The notes below the pieces were generated by a model. The model ran no database searches and was not told the DNA's origin. It saw only the letters and a list, made by a program, of their open reading frames with translations. Positions 33,771 to 42,615 of a stretch of 64,000 bases of DNA are shown here, piece by piece (the first letter of the stretch is position 1; each line of letters begins with the position of its first letter). Source of the stretch: Ophioceras dolichostomum (taxonomy: Eukaryota; Ascomycota; Sordariomycetes; Magnaporthales; Ophioceraceae); contig PYST01000003.1 in the NCBI GenBank assembly GCA_003049485.1, positions 1-64,000 on the forward strand, given 5' to 3'. A program made the translations under genes and the position numbers.

Positions 33771-35888
33771 CGTTGAACAACACACAAGTAACCCCCTCCT
33801 CGACCTCAGCATGCGCCAGAAACCTCCCCAACATCCCCGTCTGCACATCGCGCTCGATGATGACCACGCGCCCGTCCTCCTGCAGTCCCACCGCGAGCAA
33901 GTCTCCGGCCTTGTTGATGGAGAACTGCCTGGGCACCAGCCCGCCGGCGGGCGAGACCTGGATTGCTTTGGCGGCCCCCGTGTTGTGGTCGAGGGAGAAC
34001 GTGATGAGCGTGTCCGAGGGGATGCGCGTGCTGTTGGTCTGGTCGAAGTTGGGCAGGTTGAAGGCGCGCTCGTAGCGGCTTGATACTATGAGGAATCGGT
34101 TATCGGGCTTTGAGAGAGAGAGAGAAAGGGGCAAGGGAAGAACAGGGTAGGTGGAAAGTGTTAGTTGTGCCTTTCCTTGCCTCTGGTTTGCATGTAAGGC
34201 ATGGATAGGGTCGTACGCCGCCCTATGGTATGAGGCACAGGAGGAGGATATAGAAAAAAGTGGCATATATCTTCGCCCCCTATTTTTTTCCCCGGCATCC
34301 CTTTTTCTTCTTGCCGTTGGGAATGTGAAGGCGGCAAGGGAGGGAGGGGGTGCAGGAAAGAAAGAAAAGATAGAAAGAAAGAAGACGGGGATATGAGGTG
34401 GTATACTGACAGACAGATGGATCTCAGCGGCAGTAGCCGCGCTTGGCACCTTCTCTCCGTCGCCATGCGTCCCCGTCACAGAGACCTGCTTGAAAGCAAG
34501 GGTTTCCCTGCCCGCGCCAGCGCCAGCCCCGACGACGTAGGTAACCTCGTACGTAGTGATGGTATTAGCGATCTCGCCGAGCAGGTACATGTACGTCTTC
34601 TCACCCCCCGCTGCTGCAGCTGCAGGAGTCTTAAGGAAGACGATGTGCCTCGGCCCGCTCCCAGGCGCAGCGACGAGGGGGTCGACGGCCGTCAGGTTCA
34701 GGGTCTGCTGGTCGACGGCGAAGACGCGGACCAGGTCGGAGCCCAGATCCGGCACGAGCACGAAGCGGCCCGTGGGATCGAGCGCGGCCTCGTGCGGGTG
34801 CGGCGCGAATTGCCGGTCGCGCTGGGGGCCGAGGGGACCCTTCCATGTCTCGAGCTGGAGGAGCTCCAGGTCGGGAAGTGAGAAGGTGCTCACCGCCGAC
34901 CCTGTGCTGTAAGGGGGCGGTTGTTATGTTATGTCAGTCAGCTTAGGTAGCTCTCGTTTCGTTCCAATCCCTCATTTTTTGTGTTGATATTGGTTGTCTT
35001 TCTATTGTCACCACTGCCCCTGGCAACCCTGCTGATGCCCCCGGCATCCCTCGCCACGACAGACGCGGCTATTCCTCGGTCGTATGCAGACAGAGGGAGG
35101 GCAGTTCCAGAAGAAAAAAAAGAAGAAATAGTTTGTGGCCACTTGGCCTTACGGGTGTTGGGCTTATGCATGACGACGTCGATATATGCATGGGCTGACA
35201 GGGAACAGGGAAAGGCTTTCCGTGGGTGCCGAGCAGTCCATGGGCTATGCGTGGTAGAGGTGCAGACCATGGTATGATTTTTGATTTGGAGGGGGAGTGT
35301 GGTAGGTGCAGCAAGCATGTAGATGTAGTAGTTGTTGTATGTAGTAGGAGGAGGTAGGTGCGTTTGTGCGGCGCGTGTGCGTGAGGCACCGATGGGATGG
35401 GGCCGAAAAGGGGAAAGGGGAGGAAAATGGAAAGTCGGGTGGGAGGCTCACTAGTGCGCAACGGCCAAGCCTCGACCACCCGCCCCGTACTGGACGATGC
35501 TGACAGGGCCCATGATGGTGTCTATCTGGAGAATCGTCTCCAGGGATCCATCGGCAGCACCGGTTTTGAAAGACGACAGCGATCCATTCCGCGTGGTAAG
35601 GCCCTCGCCTACGCAGTAGAGCATGGAATTGCGGTAGTCCAGGGCGAGCCAAGAGGGCTGGGGCCAGCAGTCTTGCGTGGAAGCGAGCACCTCCAAGCTA
35701 GCATTACTGCTGCTGCTTCCGCTGGCGCCGGGGGCGGCCGCTGCCAAGGTCAGGTTAAGCGTGGTGACGGTGCCACCATACGAGGACGCGTAGAGGAGGG
35801 TAGCCGAGCCCGTGCTAGGCAGACCTGCTGAGAAGAGGATGAACACCCCCGTGGAGGAGGCGAGCCGAGCAAGCCACTTTGGCAGCAT
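33766..35888 (-). CDS. Secreted seven-bladed beta-propeller, lactonase (6-phosphogluconolactonase-like) family
   Basis: Family members include 6-phosphogluconolactonase-like and carboxy-muconate cyclase-like enzymes; the substrate here is unknown. Exons: 35888-35452, 34906-34411 and 34107-33766; 424 residues. Donors are GTGAGC and GTCAGT; acceptors are ACAG and AAAG. I chose ATG 35888 because it starts a good signal peptide (about residues 1-29, MLPKWLARL then a hydrophobic core ending GSA) followed directly by LLYASSYGGTVTTLNL, the family start. Other landmarks: PSWLALDYRNSMLYCVGEG; FAPHPHEAALDPTGRFVLVPDLGSDLVRVF; PGSGPRHIVF; AEIHLS|PDNRFLIVSSR across the second intron; and PRQFSINKAGDLLAVGLQEDGRV. 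The second intron (303 bases) contains no in-frame stop, so its retention would give an in-frame insertion. An upstream in-frame ATG at 36194 is less likely because it buries the signal peptide. Confidence 0.85.
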
Positions 35889-37939
35889 GGTGGCGGCGGT
35901 GGTGGCAGCAGATGTAATGGTAGGCAGAAAATCCTGACACAACCTCCTTGCGATACAGAATCGGCCAGCAGCTGCAGCAAGAACACCAGTGACAAAAGAA
36001 ACAATCTCTGTGGCGAGGAGCAGCCAAGCAAGGAAGACGACGATGAGAGAGAAAACAAGATATTCGACGCGTGTGCGAGTCCCCTGCCTCATGGGGTAAT
36101 GGTCGTTCCTCCTCCTAGCCTTTTGAGGAGATAATTGCCGCTTTTCTTCACGGCAGGCCCCTACCTTGAAGTCCCTATCCATCTCCATTTCCATGGTTTG
36201 TGAGAGGTCAGAGCCTCGACGGGTGGCAGGGCGGCAGAGGTCGTCGGCGGGCGAGAGTTACCGGATGAGGCAATATCTCGGGCTTCTTCCGTCGATACAA
36301 AGGAGAATTGTCTTCTATATGCCGGGTAGGTACCTCAGGAAAAGCGGCCGCTGACTTGAAAGCTTGCGTACTGTTCGTATATACGTTGCCTTTTGGTTTA
36401 TCCGGAGCGGCCCAACTGGTAGGTAGGAGGACACAGACAGGACAGACAGCCAGCCTGGTTTCCAGCAAGCGACTCATTAGGTAGACAAGGTGGTGCAGGC
36501 GAGCCTGGCTCCGTTCCATCTCAGGGACAAGCCACTGACGACCGCGAGTGACAGCTGCAGCTGAACCTAGATGGATCTACACGGGCAAGACCGAGTTTGA
36601 GTTCGGATGGAACCGAAGAGAACGCCAAGTCAGGCAGTGGGAAGTGGAGAAGGATCTCTGCTTCTCGAGACCCTGAAGATGCTGCTGGATCTTCGCTTCG
36701 ACGAGACGACGGGTCTCCGGTGGCCGTTATTTTGCGGGGAAAGCCATGCCGGTTTGCCCACGTGTTAGTCTCGAGGCTGGCAGATTCCGGGCGAATCTTC
36801 CAGAGAAGGAAGGCAGTTTAGTTGAAAGAGAAATCAAATATGTGCAGTTCGAGATGCACCAGACCGTCTGCAGGCACAACAGAGGAGAGAGCGTGCAGCC
36901 TTCAGGTCGCTTAGTTGTGGAGGCGGGGTAGCTGTTCAACAGTGCTGGTCAGGCGCTGGGGTTGGAGGAGGCCGCTGTGGGCAATCCCCACGGTGATCAC
37001 CCCAGCGCACTCTAAGCGGCCGCCCTGCACAAACTGATGACTTCGACTGCGGGGTAATAACATCAATCCGCAATATCTCCACACAACATATCGGAACACT
37101 GTCGCTCTAGGTCAATTTTTCCGGACTCATGCGACGCCAAACAGCCGGCGACTGTCGGGCCGTTGTACGAAGGAGGCAGTCGATATGGAGGTACGAGAGT
37201 AGGTCCCAGCGGCAGGCAAGTTTGTTTATCAGAAACACGCCGGAAGGGGAACAACAGCCTCCGCATTGACCAGTTATATCGGACAGCGGCGTTGTGAACT
37301 TTGGAAAGGTGCTATATAAAAGGGACCAGGGGCCACAGCCAGAGATATGTTTGGCTTGGGGCACCTGCATATTGGGCTTCCATGGTAAAAGAGATGAACC
37401 AGTTTATCTATCGGGGTATCCGAATTTATGCTATCGCTGGCACCGTCGTACTTCTGAGGAGCAGACCATCGTATCCTTCGTGACGCCGTACAGCTTCCGC
37501 CTGAGACAGACCGGGTGAGAAGGGGGGAATCAACTGTTGGCAGGCGTTACGCGTCTTTACAACGTGCATGACGACAGGGGTGCGTGCGTGTGCTGAGTCC
37601 ATCTACGGGTACCCAGGTATGCTTGAAGTTGGTGTCAATCCACAAAGGCTGTCAAGGTCCTACGTCCTAGCAAATGGGGAGACGGGAGTCGGGGCCAAAA
37701 TGCAGGTTCCCCTCTTTCTGTGGACTATCGAGCTAGCGATGAAAGACATCTGGCTCGACTAATGTAGCGAGAGATGTGATCTTGTGCTGCTGGGCGGCGC
37801 CTACGCACCCCTGAATTCTGGAGACTGGCGATGGCCGCAGGCAGAGCCGGCAAACCTGTTGGCAAGTTCGTGACGTAGCTGCCCTCGACATCCTCAAAGA
37901 GGGAGGGAGAGGGAAGTACTCGAAGGGAGAGCAGGTCCG
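35889..37939. other. Intergenic: propeller gene promoter and 3' flank of the 37940 gene
   Basis: About 2 kb. A good TATA-like sequence (GCTATATAAAAGGG) lies on the plus strand near 37310-37323 and is followed by only short ORFs. No gene supported. Confidence 0.45.
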
Positions 37940-38591
37940 CTAGGATTCGGGCCATTCGACGCCGAGAAGGACTCGACAGGCACGCAGAACGTTGTCTTTC
38001 GCGTTCTCCTCCCTCTGGTCCCTGATTCTCTCCTCGCCTGATCTGTGATTTCTCTGCGCGTGAGATCCTGGGACATGTGAAAGGCGTTTTTTATATGCTG
38101 TACTAGGGAAGGGGGGAGGAAGGGTGGATGGGCACGACTCACTCCCACACAATCTTGGTGAACCTCGCACCCTCATCCAGCGGCCGGCCCGTGTCGAGGT
38201 CGAGCCGAGTCTGGATGGTCACTTCGGCAGTGGGGTACCCGGTCCAGCTGCGGACCAGCCGCATGACGGCGACGCCGTCCTTGTCCGGTCCTTCGGTGGT
38301 GATCACCCATCTGTCCTCCATCACCTCAGGCCGGAATCCGGCCAGCATCTTGCCGAGCGCCGGCCCGGGCGGGATGGCGACGTCCCAATCGGAGGTGACC
38401 GGCGCGACGAATTTCTTGTCCCCGAGCCGCCGTGAAACCTTCCTCTCGGTGCTTGAGCGTTCAGCTTGTTCAGCTGCCGCCGCCCCTTCTTGCTCTGCGT
38501 TGGCCCTCGAACTCGAACGTCGTCGCGCCCTGGCTTCCGGATCTGGCGCCGATCCGCCCCTGCGGAACAACTTTTCGAAGAAAGCTTGCAT
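37940..38591 (-). CDS. Small conserved-looking protein of unknown function (two exons)
   Basis: Exons: 38591-38143 and 38021-37940; 176 residues. The unspliced frame ends in a TGA that lies inside a perfect donor (GA|GTGAGT). Splicing to AATCAG at 38022 keeps the frame and adds DQREENAKDNVLRACRVLL then GVEWPES and a stop; I prefer this reading because the added part has natural protein composition. The start MQAFFEKLFRRGGSAP follows an upstream frame with no better start. Residues 17-50 are Ala/Arg/Ser-rich. The core (about 55-150) contains WDVAIPPGPALGKMLAGF, DRWVITTEGPDKDG, RLVRSWTGYPTAEVTIQTRL and GARFTKIVWE, and looks like a compact alpha/beta fold. No family is recognised. Confidence 0.65.
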
Positions 38592-39131
38592 TGTATGGCA
38601 AGTAAGCTCTGTTGGTCGCTTGGAGTTACGCTCCGAGTTGATTGTCCGGAGCAAAGATGTGATTAGAGTGGATGAAAGTGAAAGGAGCAAGCGGCTGAGG
38701 CTGACCACTAGAAATCTCCATAACTTGCGTGGCTCATCTTCCCCACACATCAAACTCCCTATGTTGACAACAGCTCTATCTGTATACAGATATCCCCCTC
38801 CTCAAATGCAGGCAATTCTATATAGCCTTGATCACCTGCCAGTGGTGCTTGCTCCTAACAAATAATCGCCAGGGAACCGACCGTATGGGGTTGTGAAGCC
38901 CTCTCAGGGCTTCCGTGGAACGGCCGATGACGATCTCTTGTGCCAAATCGAGGGGCGCCTCGGCCAGAGGCAGATAAGATCTTACACTTTATTGTCATGA
39001 GTCTCAAAATTCTCCTAGCTATGGTTGGATGCTGGAGACATCCGTCTCATTTTCCGTCCCGCTCGCAATTCTCTGCCTCTCTGCACTCGATCATATCCTG
39101 TGGCCGGCGTCGCTGGGTGAGGACGCGGTCG
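38592..39131. other. Intergenic upstream of the 37940 gene
   Basis: Promoter side of the small unknown gene, then the 3' flank of the transporter remnant. Nothing else seen. Confidence 0.4.
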
Positions 39132-39275
39132 TTAGACAGCATTTTTGCTGCCACTGCGCCTGAACACCTCGTCCATATATTCGAGAGTAAGCCGGCCTGT
39201 CTCCGGATAGAGCAAGCATACGAGTAGCAAGTACGACCAACAGAAGGAACAAGAACACTGCAGTCGCAAGGACGT
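39132..39275 (-). pseudogene. Remnant of an MFS sugar-transporter C-terminus
   Basis: One minus-strand frame reads LLYPETGRLTLEYMDEVF before a stop codon at 39132-39134. This matches the conserved PET-x3-(T/S)LE-x-(M/I)D end of the sugar porter family just after the last membrane helix. The adjoining hydrophobic stretch (FLFLLLVVLAT), which should be that last helix, is in a different frame, so at least one frameshift separates them. I find no other transporter sequence farther upstream, so this is only about 45 residues of a decayed gene. The call rests on one motif. Confidence 0.4.
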
Positions 39276-39673
39276 AGCATGCCTAAGTAGTATTTTGTTA
39301 AACCATCTCGTGACCGTGAGCCTCGCATTGTGCCTTGTCAAGACCGCCCCAATCCAAGCCACGGATTGCCTCTTCTCGCTTCAAGGTGTTTGTCAGAAGG
39401 TTGTGAGGCAGATTCGAGTCCCGCCATCCACTGCATTCGCAGACAAGCAATAATCACTCTGTGTGCACTCATAGATCCTTGGTTGGGCTCCTGCACATGT
39501 ATGCAGCCTTGCGCTGTTGTTTTGCCCCGCACAAGGCTTTCTCTCCTTGATCTCATAGCAATAGATCAAGACGTCGCAACCCCAGACGGAATCCGCATAC
39601 CTCGTGCCTTTCACTTTCTACTATTCATCGAATCACCCAGATTTGCAGCAACTACGAGGCAGCCCAAGCCAGC

Positions 39674-42205
39674 ATGGCCAACGTCGGTTTCCAGTTCCAA
39701 GGCGACGTCTTCCATGGCGCGTCCGTCATCTTCGGTGCCGCCGGCCGTTTGATGAAGCAGCTGTCGGATGGGGGCGTTGACCTCTACGCGCTGAGTGCTG
39801 TAGTGCATCTCGGCCGGCAGATGCAGATCTCGCAGCAGCAAGAAGCTGTCGTTACTTCGTGCATGGAGATGCGGAGCAGGGAATGGTCTAGCTGGCTTAA
39901 CAGAGCGCTGAGGATCGGATGGGGTCTCAACGACGCGGCGTACGAGCTGTCGCGGACATCCGGGGGCTGCGCAGCCCTGCTGACGCTCAATGCTTTTGCG
40001 GCCGGCACTACACCTATGATCGCCGCCCAAGGCCTCCAGGAGCTGCTTCGACTGCGGGGTTGCGGGACTGAGCTGCTGCCTTCAGTCGACGCGCTGCGGG
40101 GGGTGATCAACGGATTGAATCCTGTCATGGAGGGCTCGGGTTTCCGCACGGTCCTGAACGCCATCAACCTCGCTGCCGTGAAGAGGCTGGGCGGGTCTCT
40201 TCCGGGCTACACATTCGAGCAAGAGAAGCAAGCCCTGATGCAGGACTCCGAATCCGTGGCGGAGTGGACCGATGCGGCCCACCAGCTCTGTATGACGGCG
40301 GCTCAGGGCGAGACCATTTACATCCATGCGCGGAGTAGGGCGGCGTGGCTGGCCGCGTTTGCCACGCGGATGCTGGAGATGGGCTGCACAATCACCTACC
40401 ATGACCAGGTCCTGTGGCAGGCCGCCGGACGGAACGGCACCGTGGCCATCCAGATTGCGTTCGATGGCCCGCACACCCGGCCGGGCTTCACGTCCAACTT
40501 GGTCTTGGACCCCCCGCACCAAATCATGCAGACCATTTCGGAGATGGAATCGACACACAAGCTCGGCGAAGCAATCGACAACGAGCTCCAGATCATCCCG
40601 CGTCTCTCGGATCTGACCAAGGACGGCATCAAACTTGGCATCGTGCAGTTGATCGCCTTCTTGTCGACGCGGAAGTGTTTCTCCACCAGTGGTGAGATGA
40701 CAACCGTCACGGGGCCGTTCCTCTCCATCCACGGTCGGATTGTCGCCGTCTGCGAGGCGCTGGGGCTGCGAATTCCGGATCTTGCCGAAGAAGTTACCCG
40801 GACGGTGGCGAGCACCGGACGAGGGTTCAACCTTCCCCTTGTTCGTGGGTGGGAGGTGAGCATCCTCACGGACGCCGAGAGGGAAGAGATCCGAAACGTG
40901 TGCTACTGTGATCTGCATACCACTCTAGAGGAAGCTCGAGGATTTGACACCACGTGCCTGTGGCAGTCTGTCTCCCATCTCATCGCTGGCTTTGCATCGG
41001 CAGGCCTTGCGCTCATTCCATGCCACCTCGAGACTACAGACTTGGACGTGTCGGCCCGGATCATCAACGGGACTGCAGCCGGGATTCCATGGACCGATAG
41101 GTGCATCGATCATCTCACCAAACCGACCGAGAAGGTTGACTTCCAAATGTTACTGAACTACCTGCGTTCCCTCTTCCACGGCGAGGGCGTCAAATCGCTC
41201 AGACCGTCCGCCATCGGCGCCTCGGGGCGAGGCGTCACCATCGCCGTGCGAGCCTTACTGGAAACCGACGGGTTCAACATTGACGGGCAGTACCTAGGCA
41301 TCTACTCAGGCCGTCTATACCACAACGGATGCATTCGGGAGGTGGTGGAGGAGTCCGAACGGTGGGTTGGCGGCGGCCAGAACCACGCCCAAGTGATGCC
41401 CGCAACGCTCGCGCCGGGAATCATGTTTACTCCTCCCCACTCAGAGTTGTTCAACAACTTCGAGGTTCGCTGCCAAGTCAACGTCAGGGCCAACCACTTC
41501 GAGATCCACTGTGACCTGGCCCCCCGCCGCCCGTCCGACTCCGCTCGCGCCGCCCCCATCGCGCCACCGCCCAGCTCAAGCTCGACCAGTGTGGAAAACG
41601 ACACCGAGGAGGAGATCTACTTCACGGTGAAGCTGGGAGACGCCGTGTCCAGCTTACTGTCAGCCCACGCTGGGCAAATCTGCCATCACGGCCCGCATGT
41701 TCCGTACGCAGTGCCGGCGGCCAGCCACTTCTTTACCTCGGTGGAGATGGGCATCTTCTGCGCCAATCCTTCCGACAGGGCCTGCGTCTTGGTCAGCTCC
41801 CACGGCGACCGCACGAGCCAGATGCTGTCCATGTGCGCCATCAAAGGGTCGCACAACTCCTTTATCAGCGGCGCTCCAGAGTGCTTACTGGTCATCCAGG
41901 AGCAGTCCTGCCTGGGCTGCGCGGTCGAGCTGGCAAGGATCCGGATCCAGAGAGGTGGCGCAGGAAGATACCGCGCTGCAGCCGTCATCTGCAATGGATT
42001 TTCCAGCCAGAGCCGGTTGTCCACGACATATGCTGTTCCGGTGCGGAGACCTAGAAGGGCCGAGGACATCATTGGTCGCTTCCACATGGATGAAGCAGCG
42101 CAGGCGAATATTGCGAGGTCGCAGCGCCAAAGGGAAGCGCCCCCGCCATGGAGTGGTGTTCCTGCTCAATCTTCGGAGCAATGGCGAGCAAGAGGGGCGA
42201 GGTAG
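39674..42205 (+). CDS. Large single-exon orphan protein of unknown function
   Basis: 843 residues from an ATG in good context (GCCAGCATGG), with no introns, unlike most genes in the window. No signal peptide and no clear membrane segment. The N-terminal about 200 residues (FQFQGDVFHGASVIFGAAGR, LSAVVHLGRQM, CMEMRSREW) look helical. A central part (about 210-460) includes HARSRAAWLAAFATRMLEMG and GIKLGIVQLIAFLSTRKCF. The C-terminal part contains GASGRGVTIAVRALLE, GIYSGRLYHNGCIREVV, CHHGPHVPYAVP and a Cys-rich ECLLVIQEQSCLGCAVELA. From memory it resembles a family of uncharacterised proteins repeated in several Sordariomycete genomes; a search is needed to confirm. It lies between two gene remnants and is convergent with the patatin remnant only about 60 bases past its stop. 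Confidence 0.8.
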   Translation: MANVGFQFQGDVFHGASVIFGAAGRLMKQLSDGGVDLYALSAVVHLGRQMQISQQQEAVVTSCMEMRSREWSSWLNRALRIGWGLNDAAYELSRTSGGCAALLTLNAFAAGTTPMIAAQGLQELLRLRGCGTELLPSVDALRGVINGLNPVMEGSGFRTVLNAINLAAVKRLGGSLPGYTFEQEKQALMQDSESVAEWTDAAHQLCMTAAQGETIYIHARSRAAWLAAFATRMLEMGCTITYHDQVLWQAAGRNGTVAIQIAFDGPHTRPGFTSNLVLDPPHQIMQTISEMESTHKLGEAIDNELQIIPRLSDLTKDGIKLGIVQLIAFLSTRKCFSTSGEMTTVTGPFLSIHGRIVAVCEALGLRIPDLAEEVTRTVASTGRGFNLPLVRGWEVSILTDAEREEIRNVCYCDLHTTLEEARGFDTTCLWQSVSHLIAGFASAGLALIPCHLETTDLDVSARIINGTAAGIPWTDRCIDHLTKPTEKVDFQMLLNYLRSLFHGEGVKSLRPSAIGASGRGVTIAVRALLETDGFNIDGQYLGIYSGRLYHNGCIREVVEESERWVGGGQNHAQVMPATLAPGIMFTPPHSELFNNFEVRCQVNVRANHFEIHCDLAPRRPSDSARAAPIAPPPSSSSTSVENDTEEEIYFTVKLGDAVSSLLSAHAGQICHHGPHVPYAVPAASHFFTSVEMGIFCANPSDRACVLVSSHGDRTSQMLSMCAIKGSHNSFISGAPECLLVIQEQSCLGCAVELARIRIQRGGAGRYRAAAVICNGFSSQSRLSTTYAVPVRRPRRAEDIIGRFHMDEAAQANIARSQRQREAPPPWSGVPAQSSEQWRARGAR

Positions 42206-42269
42206 AGGGGATTCGTGACGTCAGAATGCGAGGCTGCGGCGGCATGGATCAGCTTGTGGGGTGGAAAGG

Positions 42270-42615
42270 GGGAGCCTTATGTTGCGGTGGATGTCTTCTC
42301 CGCTTCCGTCGTAAGATCTTTCAGCGTGGCCCAGATTCCGAGCACATCGTCGCACACGTCCTGGGCCTAGTTCCACAGCGCGTACACGGGATTGTTCGTG
42401 CCGAGGGCTCCGTCGAGGAATTCTTCTTTGAAGGGCCCGATTGTAGTAAGGTCGAAGAAGGTCGTGGCAGCGGATGTCGCGCGGCAGGCCTGCCATATTG
42501 TGGTAGTGTTGAGGAGGTCGGAGTTGTCGCTGCGCAGGGAGCGGTAGCTGGCCAAGCAGACAGTACCGCTCGTCTCTTTGCTCGTAGCGCAGACGAAGCT
42601 GATCGGAAGGTCAGT
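42270..42615 (-). pseudogene. Degenerate patatin-like phospholipase fragment
   Basis: The minus-strand frame reads FVCATSKETSGTVCLASYRS, then IWQACRATSAATTFF and FLDGALGTNNPVYALWN, closely matching the C-terminal half of fungal patatin-like phospholipases. It includes the DG(A/G) motif that holds the catalytic Asp. The frame is broken by TAG at 42367-42369 where the family has Gln (WN-stop-AQD). It then resumes as CDDVLGIWATLKDLTTEAEKT, having lost roughly 25 residues, and meets a TAA near 42285. A CTGAC branch-like site and CAG acceptor precede the first motif, so an old intron boundary is still visible. The N-terminal half with the GxSxG Ser is absent. It is a relic, not a functional gene. 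Confidence 0.75.

Noticed and set aside
37294..37518. Short plus-strand ORFs after a TATATAAAAGGG-like sequence
   Set aside because: Only 60-75 codons, overlapping in different frames, no domain; kept only as a promoter-like remark.
39395..39430. TTCGAGTCCC sequence resembling a tRNA T-arm
   Set aside because: The flanking bases do not pair into a T stem and no A-box or acceptor stem is found at the right distance.
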